Assembly (NCBI GenBank): GCA_948567375.1
Contig: OX419757.1
Span: 74,400,001-74,464,000, forward strand
DNA: 64,000 nucleotides
Origin: Lunularia cruciata
Lineage: Eukaryota > Streptophyta > Marchantiopsida > Lunulariales > Lunulariaceae
Direction of reading: 5' to 3'
Position numbers and translations under genes: made by a program. Every line of letters starts with the position of its first letter. The stretch's first letter is position 1. The notes below the pieces were generated by a model. The model did not search any database, was not told the origin of the DNA, and saw only the letters and a list, made by a program, of their open reading frames with translations. Positions 45,861-56,418 of the stretch are shown piece after piece.

Positions 45861-46145
45861 CTCACCAATGTCTACTCATGTACAAATGGAAAAAGATAGC
45901 TTGGTTTTGGTTCACTTACTTTGTTCATTTTGAACAAAATAATAGTATTATTGTTTTGGTGATGGTTCAACAAGTAGGGTCCTCCATATCTTTGATCTTA
46001 TACCCATTTTTAGATTGCTCCTCGATGAACAAGTTATTGATTCTACCTTTCAATCATTTGTTGGTATGGCCATGTAGAGCATTGATATGAATTTCCTCAA
46101 TGGCAAGCAATCTGTGCCCAATACTTGCTTCCAATGATCCTCTAT

Positions 46146-46328
46146 TCATATCATAGGACATCCTTGTAATGATTTCCTACTCAGATTTTTTGCATTCATG
46201 CAAATTTCTTGTAACATGGCTACATCCGCAAGACCACAATCCCATAGCAAGAAGTCCATCTTCCTTTTCTTGATGTAGTTGGTCCAATAGTACAATCCAC
46301 ACTCAGAAATCTCAAGAGGCTTGTTCAA
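46146..46328 (-). pseudogene. Repeat-family ORF, N-terminal conserved piece (copy B)
   Basis: This frame carries 'LEISECGLYYWTNYIKKRKM', 'FLLWDCGLADVAMLQEICMN' and 'LSRKSLQGCPM'. Copies A (29634-29880) and C (about 48620-48470, 'NSYCGIG', 'MLEEICNN', 'GKRLKACP') show the same order. Three independent decayed copies keeping the same residues argue for a once-functional protein. Confidence 0.55.
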
Positions 46329-47249
46329 TATTTATACCACCTTGGATCTTCTTAACTCAATTCCACTTTCAAGAGTGTGTTCAATCATGATTGAACATTT
46401 GAATTCTCTTGATAGTACAATTCATTGATCAATTCTACAATTTTGCTTCCTGAGTCCTTGATAGTGTCAAATTTCTTTTTGCAATCTGAGCTGGAAATTG
46501 CTCATACAATGTCATAGGAGATGTTGGTCATAGAGAGAGAAATGCAAGAATTGGATAAAATGAAAAGTAAAAAGTGTAATTGTAGAAAGATTTGACTTGC
46601 AAGGTGGCATTGGCCTTTTTATAGTCCCAATGAGTGTGGTCCATCTTTTTTCCATTGCAATACTTGGTGAAGGGTTTTGACTATCCATTGCACATGTGAG
46701 CCTAGGCATGAAATGGTCAGCAATGGTTCCTTGGTAGAGCATGCATCTTTTTGCATGATTTGGAGATGATGGCAAAAATTGGTGGAATTTTGTATTTTTG
46801 AAAATTTGTCACGGCCCTTGTTGTCCCACAAAATCTTGTGAAGTTGGAGCTTCCCCATAATGGAGTGGTTTATTATTTTTGGCAAGCCTATTTGAAGGCC
46901 CAATAGAACAAAAATGAAATAGGTCCGACTAAAAAATAGTTCTGGTGCCATTCTCCTTTGGTTACCTTGTAGACCCATTTTGATGAGGCATCCTATCCCT
47001 CCATATCATGAGATTATGACTTCCTATAAACATTGCTTCATGCAAACAATACTTCTTGACACCTAAATTGGGTTATATACACAAAGGAAAACAACAAAAA
47101 GTAAAGAAAAATAGGGCTGAAAACAAAGTGTGTCATGACAACCGTCATCAACCACACAATAGATTTTACTTCATATTATACTTGTTTTAGGAAGGATTTG
47201 GTTATGGTCATTTCCATTGGTTATTTTTCACTATTTGCTTAGGCTAGTG

Positions 47250-49110
47250 GTCATTGTGTTGGTTGATCCTCTATATGGCTAGATGCATGTTGTCTACCTC
47301 TTTTACCCTTGTCTCCATCGGTTGTTGTTCACTTGGTAGCTCTTCCACTTGTATGGAGATTGGTTTGTTTCTTGGAAATGATTTTGGGCTTGGGAAGCAT
47401 CATGAGCTTGTTGCTTTGGGCCTTCTTGACTTGTGATGTTTTCCTTGATTGATGGCTCCATCCCCTCATTCCATGTTTTTTAAATAAAGTCAATGAAGGC
47501 TAAGGTTTGTGTTGGAGTTTGCCTTAGCTTGGCTATAAGAGTACCCATGTCTTTCTCCTCTAGCGTCTTCTTTTTTAACAAAATTAACTCCGTGGTTGTA
47601 TCAATCATAGGTGGTAATGATTGGGCTTTGTCATTGTTGGCCTCCACATGTACCTCCTTGTTGCTTGGCAATGAGACGTGGGTGAAGGAGTCATCAATTC
47701 TTGCTTCCTTGTTGTATATCTCCATCCTACTTGTTTGTGGGGTGAATTGATCAACTTCACCCCTTTCTTTTGGTTCCTCATCATTCATGGGGCATCCCAA
47801 ATTCCATTATTGCTAAATGATACCTCTATCATTTGCACCACTTGTTTGCACTTCTTGGAAGTCTAAATTATTGGTTTGGCCCTAGTCTCCTTATATATTG
47901 GGATTTTGTTGTAGGTCTCCATAACTAGTACAAATTTCCTAGTATGAGCAAACTCCTTGTCTACCTTGTGGTACTTCATAATTTCCTTGGGCAGATCAAT
48001 ATGTCCACTAGCATATGTTGGATGATAGAAGTGGCCATGGTATATCTCCTCCTCCTCCTCAGTTAGAGGCTCATCCCTATGTAGAAGTGAAAAATGAAGG
48101 GGGATGCAATTCTTGGGGTACCCTCAACCATGTCATCCAATAGCTTGTTGACCTAATCTTGGAACATCTTTGCCCAACTCACAAGTCCATTTTCATGCAA
48201 GAGCTAAAAGAAGATTGCTCAATTCAGGTTCATATGGGCTGTTCTCTTTGATCTAAACAACTTCATGAGGGTCTTTGGGACAACTCATTGAATCAGGACC
48301 TTAAGATCCTCTATTTTATATCCTTTTGTCAACTTTCCTCCTAAAAATGAGTCATCAATCCTATCTTTCAAGTCCTTGCTTAGACAACCATGGGATATTT
48401 CCATATGGATACAACCAAATGGAGAGAAGTCTTCTCCCATCATTCATTGCCAATGATCTTTTGTGCACTTGGTCGGACATGCTTTCAACCTCTTGCCACT
48501 CATGTCTATGTTATTGCAAATTTCTTCTAGCATATAAAAGACTCCAATCCCACAATAAGAATTCCAGATTTTGACTCTTGAGGTAATCTGCCTTGTAGCA
48601 TAAACTCCATTCCAACAATCACTAGAGGATTGCTCACTATCTTTGCCAACAACTTCTATTTTCCATCCTTTGCATTTGTCTTACCATTGCTAAAATATTT
48701 GGATTTGCAGATCTACCTTGTTGCTTACATCCTCTTACATAGTCTCTCAAACTAGTTTCACAATTTGTTGGTGAAAATGTGAGTCTTGTCAATATTGGCC
48801 ATGTTTTTCCTTCATCATGACAAAACCTCAATTGCAAAGAAAGAAAGTGAAAAGTAAAAAGTTCCCCTCATGGTGCGGGATACTGATTTTTATAGTCATA
48901 TAGAAACCAGTCCATCCTTCATCTGTTGTGGTACTTGATGAGCGGTCACTGTCACATTGTAAAGACATGTTCCTTGCTACTGAATGGTCGGGAGTACTTC
49001 CTCTAGCAGCGCATTCATGCAAGAACCATGAATTTTGCTCTTGGCATGAAGTTTGGTGGTGTTTTAACTCACAATGGAAGTTCATATTGATAGAAATTTT
49101 TTCCCACTAA
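47250..49110 (-). repeat. Unclassified repeat family, copy C (truncated)
   Basis: On the minus strand it starts with a leader near 49110-48830 that resembles those of A and B, including 'GACTATAAAAATCAG' and 'CTTTTTACTTTTCACTTT'. ORF pieces follow at about 48620-48470 and 48110-47915 ('LPKEIMKYHKVDKEFAHTRK'), and then an acidic/charged stretch at 47800-47480. The coiled-coil and 3' parts are missing where it meets copy B near 47.1-47.25 kb. Confidence 0.5.
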
Positions 49111-49571
49111 TCTTTGTAATGCCACAACCTTGTGTCAACATATTGTTGTAGTGTTTGTTACAATTCATTACAAAGGAGCTTTGTAGTGAGACTTGTTGTA
49201 AAAATGATAGACTTTCAAGAAAGCTATGTTATGATACAAACACAATGCCATCATCCTTTGGAATTGGGTCATAGTTGGGAATGGTTCACTTCATTAGGTG
49301 TTTGTCTACTGACTAACGACATTTGTTCATCTATTATGACATTTTATCATGCTACTTGCTAGGTTTTTTAAAATTACAACACAAAAAATGAAATTTGGCT
49401 ATAGGGAAGTCAAGCTGTGTCACTATAGTATCTAATGAAGTTTGATCAAAATAGACACTATGGACTATAGAAAATAATACTTAGTCATTACAAGGATAGA
49501 AAATCCTAATAATTTGTGGTTGTTCAAGTATACTATAGACTTCATCCATCTCATTCTTGCTTTAAAACCAA

Positions 49572-49910
49572 TTTAGAAGACCAAAATCCAAGAGGACAAG
49601 AAGAGGATAAAAGGAGATGGATCAGAAACTAAATGTAGTTAAATCAAAATACCATAGATTTACCTAGGACTTCTTATTATACTTGAGGCAAGTACAAGCT
49701 TGCTTCCTGATTAGCATTTACTTCTCACCCAAATTACTTAATCGCTAAGAAGGTTCTTCAACACCTTATAACCAAAAATTATTTCCAAGTACCTTACTAG
49801 CCTATTCAAGCCTTTGGAAAATGCAAGTGCGTTCTAAACATTCTTTTATAAAACTTCATAAAACATTCAGACTATTTAAATAAATTTTTATAATTTATAT
49901 GTCAACATTA
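49572..49910 (-). repeat. Probable LTR fragment, minus orientation
   Basis: The minus-strand sequence just left of it, 'TTGGTTTTAAAGCAAG', is a degraded primer-binding site like that of the chromovirus. The adjoining 'tttagaagaccaaaatcc' resembles the chromovirus LTR edge 'tgtaaaagaccgaaacc'. Further in, 'caagtaccttactagcctattcaa' matches the inverted LTR at 27117-27611 ('ttgagtaggctagttaggtacttg' in inverse). The right end is approximate. It may belong to the element that carries copy C. Confidence 0.45.
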
Positions 49911-51476
49911 ATACATCAAATCTCCAATTATTTTACCTATTTTCTTTGCTAGTTGATGATATCTTTATCATTTGCTTTGGTTTTGAGCTCTTAAATTATA
50001 TCTTGACTATTATGAATATGACCGCAGAAACTTCATGTAGCGTCATGAAGAAATGAGTACCTTCTAAATTTTACTTAGTAGCCAACCAAATCAGGTAAAA
50101 GATGCATGAATGAATCAGATATGGACCCCTTATATTAGTGATTATCTTTCTACAAATATATAAATACAAGTAAACAATAAAAGTTTTCCTCATCAACTTG
50201 TGGAACTATATATGATTTTGGCAGCGGTTATATTTAGTCAATGAATATGTTACTGTATACACAAAAGAACATGAATAAGGTTTGCTTACCTATGATTTTT
50301 CTCGAAACTTTTGTTTTTATCTTACTTCTGCTAAGGCACGATGCTCTCGTTAATAACCTGTATACTAACTATTAACCGACAAGTATGTAATGTGCCGTAG
50401 GATAGATTTCACTTGTTTATATTATCGGGGTTGTTTACCTTCATGTTCCCTCATTCATTTTATCCTTGTAAAGTTGGATGCTAATTTATCTTACACGGCC
50501 GCCAATTCTCTTACCGGCTTACCAAAATTTTCCCCTTTCTATCTTTTATATATGAATTAGCATTAATGTATTTTATTTTCAACCAAATATAAAGTTTTAT
50601 TAACTTGATAAACTATAAACTATTGTGTGTCGTTTCTTTATATTTCTGACATAACCAGGGACTTTCGAAAGCATCGCTTGCACGTACAAGTATAATAACA
50701 GTATCGACTATGCTCTCCAACTGCACGATCAAGCATGTGGATTATGATGTTATTTATGAAAATCCTTTTCAGGCGTGGGATCAAATCTTCAATTATGGCT
50801 ATATTCTTTTAGTCCCTTGCTACAGCAGAATGAAACGGACCCATGATTCATTACTGAATCATCAGGCATGGTTTATGCCTCACCTCACGTTGAATCTACA
50901 CCTAGATCAAACCAGAATTGCATGCTCAAAAGTGCCTTGTACCATCATCTATAAGTCCTCCAGAAATTACCCTCGTGATCTCCTACTAAAATCGAAACGA
51001 ATCTTTACCTACTTAAGTGTTATGCAGTACTATAGCATCATCATACAGGAGGGGCTGATGCCATTCTTATGTTAATAATACAGGTAGAGCATTGGGGACC
51101 GAAAGTACAGAGCCTGCTACATATCTCCACCCCTTCAACATCATTATTATTCACTGGGGAACACCAGAATTTTTTTACAGTTCAAGGATCTTAGCCAAAT
51201 CTTCTATGAGGATGTAGTGGGCACGATGAAAGTGATTCAGAATTCCTTTTACTCCTCTTCTCTTTGTTTGTGGTTTTAAATGGACACCCATTGTGTTTAA
51301 ATCACATGGGTGCCTTGGATAAGGCATTTTCACCTTTTGGGGTATATTTATAAACTAACAGGATATGCTCGTGGTTGCACCCCATCCACAAACTCAGCGA
51401 TGAATTCACAAAGTGTTGCAAAATTCCACTAGTCTTAAACTGGAGAACGAGCTTCCGACAGATCAGAAGTGGAGAC
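49911..51476. other. Intergenic DNA, no gene recognised
   Basis: AT-rich to about 50.6 kb, then mixed. The plus-strand frame 50710-51075 (121 codons) has no known motif and no context, so I do not call it. Confidence 0.45.
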
Positions 51477-51860
51477 ACCTTGTAACCATCGACGAAACTT
51501 GAGGTACACCAAGCTTGGATTTGGTTCCGACAAGTGGTACGTACATCTAGTGAATAATCCTTCTGGACTTGCTACATATTAGTACTGTACTCCTGAGTGG
51601 AGAAGGACGCTAACGCTGAGACGTAATGCTGAGTTACATCGTTGTGAGTTTACCACGTATAACACCTCGTAACCACACCATGAACTTGACTAAGTTACAC
51701 CAAACACTGGATATGATTCCGACAACTGGTAATGCTCTTAATGACTGTTCGTCGGGACTTGCTACACGTTAGTACTGTACGCCTGAGTTGATTAAATGTG
51801 GATTAGGACTCTAACCTCTGATAAGTAATGTTGGGTTTACAGTGTTGTGAGTTTACATAT
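51477..51860. repeat. Diverged tandem duplication, period about 185-203 bp
   Basis: Unit 1 starts at 51477 ('acacctt/gtaacca') and unit 2 at 51662. Both run through 'ggttccgacaagtggta' or 'gattccgacaactggta', 'acttgctaca', 'ttagtactgtac.cctgagt' and 'gttgtgagtttac'. Unit 2 carries about 18 extra bases. Confidence 0.75.
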
Positions 51861-54149
51861 GGGCACAGCTGCAGGAGCCGTTAGCCGCCACAGCGTGTGG
51901 AGTGTGGCGCTGCGAGCAGGAGGTGACAAGCAGTGATATCCTCGAGCCACATCTTCCAAGACGGACGGTGAAACGGAATCTTGTGGTCACTGGATGTTTG
52001 CCCAGAGCGAACTAATAAGAAAGAGAATGAACGCCATTTCCTTGTGACGCAAGGAGGGGAATGGGAAGTAGAAAGGATAAAACTAATGTAGTTGGTAAGC
52101 TTGCAGCAAATTCAACGAGGAGGTAGATGATATGCATACTGCAATTGTAAGGTACAAGTAGGTTCCATTTTAACACTCAAGGTAGAGACGATTTGCAAGG
52201 ATAATAGAAACTCCACTGGTCCAAGTAAAGTTGTACCGGTGTAAGCAAAAGAGTAAGGTTCTCAGGAGTACATACGACTCTCTCCACTTACTAGTCTTCG
52301 AGAGTAGCTCACCAGACAACAAGCAAAGACATTAATCATTACAGGAAGTAAAAACAATACTTGTGTTTGAATATACACTATGTTTTAGAACTTTATTAAC
52401 TTGTTTGATGTTTTTCATTTCAGAAGCAAGGTATTCACAGTACTTAAAAAGAGGAAAATTATTCTGAATCCGAAGATGAAATTCCTTTTCAACTTGTATT
52501 TAATATGGTTTTTGCATAAAAATATTACTGTGACAATACCTTTTCCTCCGAATAGATTAGCTTTCCTTTCTCATGGTTCAAACTGAAAGGTGCGGGAAGG
52601 TAGGATCTTTTACTTGCTATTGCAAATATAACTCTACTAAAACTCAAGTCTCTTAAACTTGACTTTCACTGAAATCCACTACCACGTCAAAATTATCTTC
52701 TCTACTTTCCCTCATGAATGAAAATCACTTCATTTTCTTTAAGCTCTTCAATAGTAAATTTTACAGATTGAACCTTCATTGCTATCAAAATCTATAAATT
52801 CATATGTGTAGTTGATTTTGATTTTGATTTTGATTTTGATGGAAAGATTTTGATTTCACTTTGATTTATCTTAAATTCCTTTGATGCCACCTTAAGTAAT
52901 ATGTTAAGTAATCATTTTAGTAACTTTACAATTAATAATAATAGAATGCTTATTGAGAAGTTTACTGTTGTGTATTGAGTTTGGTGCATTATCATTGAGA
53001 ATGAACATTGATAGGCATCGATCAATGAACATCGATGGACCCCTTTGAACTTCATTAAATAGAACCTGTCTTTCATTGCTTCATAGTATTTTAACCATCA
53101 TGTAGAGCATTTAACACGACATTGAATTATGTAAGCTAAGTTCATTCTTTGTTATAATCCATGGTTCAGTTAACGGAAAGAAGTTTAAGGAAGGTACCCG
53201 GAAAGTACTCACATGGGATGGCTAACTTAAAATTTTCATAATCCTAATTTCTTAAAAGTTCTCACCTGTGCCAAATTTACTATAGGAAACATTCCCAAAA
53301 TACAATAATCTGCTAATGAGTTTTCTTGGTCTCCCTCGTCCGGGGAAACCGAGATCTCTAACATTTTGAAAAATAATGATTATCAACGAGAAAAAGGCGA
53401 GCGCGGAGAATAACAAGAAGGATGGGAAATCCCATCATGCCCGTACAAGGATAACACACATGAGGGGCAAAATGGGGTTAGACCCCAATAGTATTGGTAT
53501 GAGAAATCTGTCCTACAGTTTATCATTATGAAACTAGTTAACTTTATGAGAAAGTCGAGTACAATCTCAAAAATGTGTATAAATCATTCCATAGAATGAA
53601 TGTCTTCCACAAAAGTATCAAAAGTTTGAAACAGAAGGTGCTACAGTAAACGAAGGAGGAAGTTAAAAGCACAGGAATCTAGTCTGCTTCAGTGCAAAAT
53701 TCCATAAGTGGAGAAGACTCTTTATGGTTTGATGTAGCTCGTGAATACCACACCCGTGAACAAAGTAATGTGTTCTGTAGAGGTGTAGTGTAGGTGGAAA
53801 AGGTCAAGATTCCCACAGACTAACATCCCGATGCTCTCTTTTGGTGTGCCAATCAATTAATACAGGCATTTTGGAAGCATCGTAAATGAGTGTCTTCTTG
53901 CTGTAATCAACTTCCAACGTTCTGCCTTCTCAATTGCTTTGAGTCTTCATGCTTTGGTGCTGTAGAGCGGCACGCTTACGATATGCTTGTCAACTCCAAC
54001 TGAAGAATTTGCCTTCTTCTATTGTTACTCATCTTCGAATCAGCATCATCAAAGCGTGAAACCATCAAATAATTGATCCTCCACAGCGATTCCATTCACG
54101 CTTGCTTGCGAAGAGTTTGCATGGGAGGGTGCTGCCGGAATTCCTTGAT
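51861..54149. other. Intergenic DNA upstream of the kinesin gene
   Basis: I see no gene. It contains the microsatellite at 52814-52840 and scattered short repeats. Composition becomes GC-rich from about 54150. Confidence 0.45.
52814..52840. repeat. Microsatellite (GATTTT)n
   Basis: There are four and a half perfect units, followed by related 'gattttgattt' remnants. Confidence 0.95.
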
Positions 54150-54900
54150 ATCATTGGGCCTGGAGAAACGCCGGATAGAGAGAGCGCGGTAAAAGGAACG
54201 GAACGGGAAGGGGACAGACGGGAACGGAAATTAGAGGAGGTAAACGGCGGGGGGAAACCGTGGGCAAACGGTGGGTGAGGGACTGACGGTGTGGGGTCAG
54301 CCTACAGGTAGGAACTGTAGGAAGGAGGTTTGTCTAGGCAACATGTAACATAACAAGCGAAACGAAACCTAACGTTGACAGGATAACCGTTAAGGATTGA
54401 CCCAGGGCTGACTTAACTGTCGGGAAGGAAAGGGGAGGAAAGTCCCGGGAGGAATAGCTGCCGGGGCGGGGAACAGTTGCAGGCAGCTGGGCAGCGTGGG
54501 CCCTGGGGGCCGGTGTGTGTGTGGGGTAGGAGTTTAGGACGGGAGTCAATCGGGAGGGACGTAGGTGGGACCAATGAGGGGCGTAGGGCGCTCGCTCTTG
54601 CCCTCGCTCTTGCCACGGCGACGGTACTGGGGGGTAATTCACTCACGCCTCACCACACCCGGGCGGGCGACAACAACAGCTTCTCGGGGGCCCCCTCCTC
54701 TCTCGTAACCGAGCTGGTTTGGCTTCTTCGCTCGCGTAGTTGGCCCTTGGAGCGAACGCGGTACAGTCGAGAACTTGTACCGAAACCCCGCCCCGCGCAC
54801 GGGAGCCTGTAGAGAGCGTGCTGGGTTGCTTGTTTGCTGCGGTAGAGAGGGAAGGAGGAGCACGAAGCGCACTTTGAAAGCGAATGTTGAAGGCAAATGC
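54150..54900 (+). promoter_or_regulatory. GC-rich promoter region of the kinesin-8 gene
   Basis: This is an abrupt rise in G+C and CpG, with purine-rich plus-strand tracts and overlapping chance open frames on both strands. It lies 1.5-2.3 kb before the kinesin start codon and directly before a leader exon with a good donor. It parallels the block upstream of the E2 gene. Confidence 0.5.
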
Positions 54901-55120
54901 TTGATGCCATTCTGTCACTCGTTGGAAGAAGTACTGTTGCAGAGGAAGAAGAAGAAGAAGCGGATAGCGGGAAGAGAAATTGTTTGAAGGAAATTGGGGC
55001 GAAGACGTGGAGAGGGGAAGGGAAATTGGAGGAAATTGAGAGGGTGAGAGTAGGGAAGGGACGGGAGAGGAGGTATGTGGACTGTCTGGGAAGAGAATTA
55101 TGGACTGTATCGATTACGAG
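54901..55120 (+). other. Probable 5'-UTR exon of the kinesin-8 gene
   Basis: Purine-rich leader with a (GAA)n run ends at a consensus donor, 'acgag|gtgagt' (55121). A matching acceptor, 'ccctttcag|gctc' (56289), lies 129 bp before the start codon. The leader exon is open in one frame from 54897, but that frame has no kinesin similarity and the sequence upstream of ATG 56419 has an in-frame stop (56386), so I treat it as untranslated. Confidence 0.45.
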
Positions 55121-56418
55121 GTGAGTGAGCTTCCGAGAGTGATGGTTGTGTGTGTGTGAGTGTATGTTATGAGGCTCAGCGCACGTCTGCGGAGATTGTG
55201 CCGCGAGAGTGAGTGAGATTGATGATCATCCCGCGGACTGCATGCATGGGAAAGATAGTGTGGTAGCGTCAGCTACTGTACAGTGTCGGGTTTTCGGCTC
55301 GTTTAGCGCTCCAGCGATGCTGTTGCTGTGATCACCGAGTTGGATGATGCGTCTGGGTCTCTTACGGGATCGTGACTTGTGGCTGCTCGGACTTTTGGGA
55401 AAGATCATGTGATGTAGCAGCCCGAATCTATCTGAATTTGAAAGCGGGGGAACTGTATCTTGAATTTATCTTACCTCAGGGATGTCCAATTGACCTTCAC
55501 CTTCTTTCTGTAGAGAATTTTCCACGCCTGAAGTCTACTCCATGTGGCCTTCGGAATTTTCGTTAAGCCCAGTAGGCAAACATTGCCATGTCAAACGGAT
55601 TCGTTTAAGATTGTTCTTGCGAGGATTATTCTTAAAGCGCGTTGGCTTTGAATCTAGAGGAACTATAGATCCCAAGTGAGAGGACAGGAAGGTGCATGAC
55701 TATCCTACAGTCTGCCCCTGATGAAGAGTTTCTCGGTGGCTTACTGTTGCCTTCGGGCAATGGAGCGGGCAATGTGATGGTGTAGCAATTCTTGCAATGA
55801 TATCCGGTAGACGGACACACTGGAAATGTGTATCCTCGAGGTAGGAGTCTTTTTAATGTCCACTTCTTTACTCTACAAACGCAATTGAATACTTCGATTC
55901 ATTCTTTGTTTGATATCAGTTCGGAGGACTGGAAGATCCTTTCATGTCGCTTCTGTAATTGTCACAAATATGTCAACAGCGGGGCTTCTCTTGTCAGTGT
56001 GCAATATGTTGAAATTAGAACGGGTGGATCGCCGGACGGAAAGTTTCCATGGCAAACAAAAAGTTCTTTCTCAACCCAAAACACTTTGAAAGTTCTGTCC
56101 TCGGATGATCTCTTGTCGACAGTCTCTCCGAGGACGAGCTATCAGTCGACAATCTCCTAGTCCGCCACATTAAGTGTCTTCCCCTCTTTCTGCTTCTTAT
56201 GGAAAGTTCTTGCCTACACCATCCTGCGAGGACCATTAACTCGGTAGAAGCTGTTAAAGCTGCCTAAGTGGCTGAAGAATCCCTTTCAGGCTCAAGCCTC
56301 CCCCTCACCAGATTTATGCTGAGCCCACGAGTTGGGAGAGTTTGGTGTGGAGAAGTCACAAGCTGGATGGAATGCAGCTTGTCCCTAACTTCGAGACCAC
56401 TACTCCCCTTGCGACACG

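Larger units (their letters stand above)
42430..47080 (-). repeat. Unclassified repeat family, copy B
   Basis: This is the longest copy. In minus-strand order it holds a leader (47080-46620) with a TATA-like 'CTATAAAAAGG' (complement of about 46615-46625), ORF pieces at 46328-46146, 45860-45579, 45430-45200 and 45186-44764, a coiled-coil region at 44400-43944, and a 3' part (43640-42430) matching A and D. A 332 bp internal duplication covers 44411-45074. I see no known replicase, integrase or transposase. It is inverted relative to copy A, and the two flank the chromovirus. Confidence 0.6.

Noticed and set aside
50710-51075. 121-codon plus-strand frame
   Set aside because: No recognisable domain; isolated in gene-poor DNA. 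Could be chance.
54334-54918. Open frames on both strands before the kinesin gene
   Set aside because: Same reason: GC-rich leader with few stop codons and no recognisable domain.
54897-55124. 75-codon frame in the kinesin leader as the N terminus of the motor protein
   Set aside because: It would need splicing past an in-frame stop at 56386, and the ATG at 56419 gives the N terminus seen in plant kinesin-8s.
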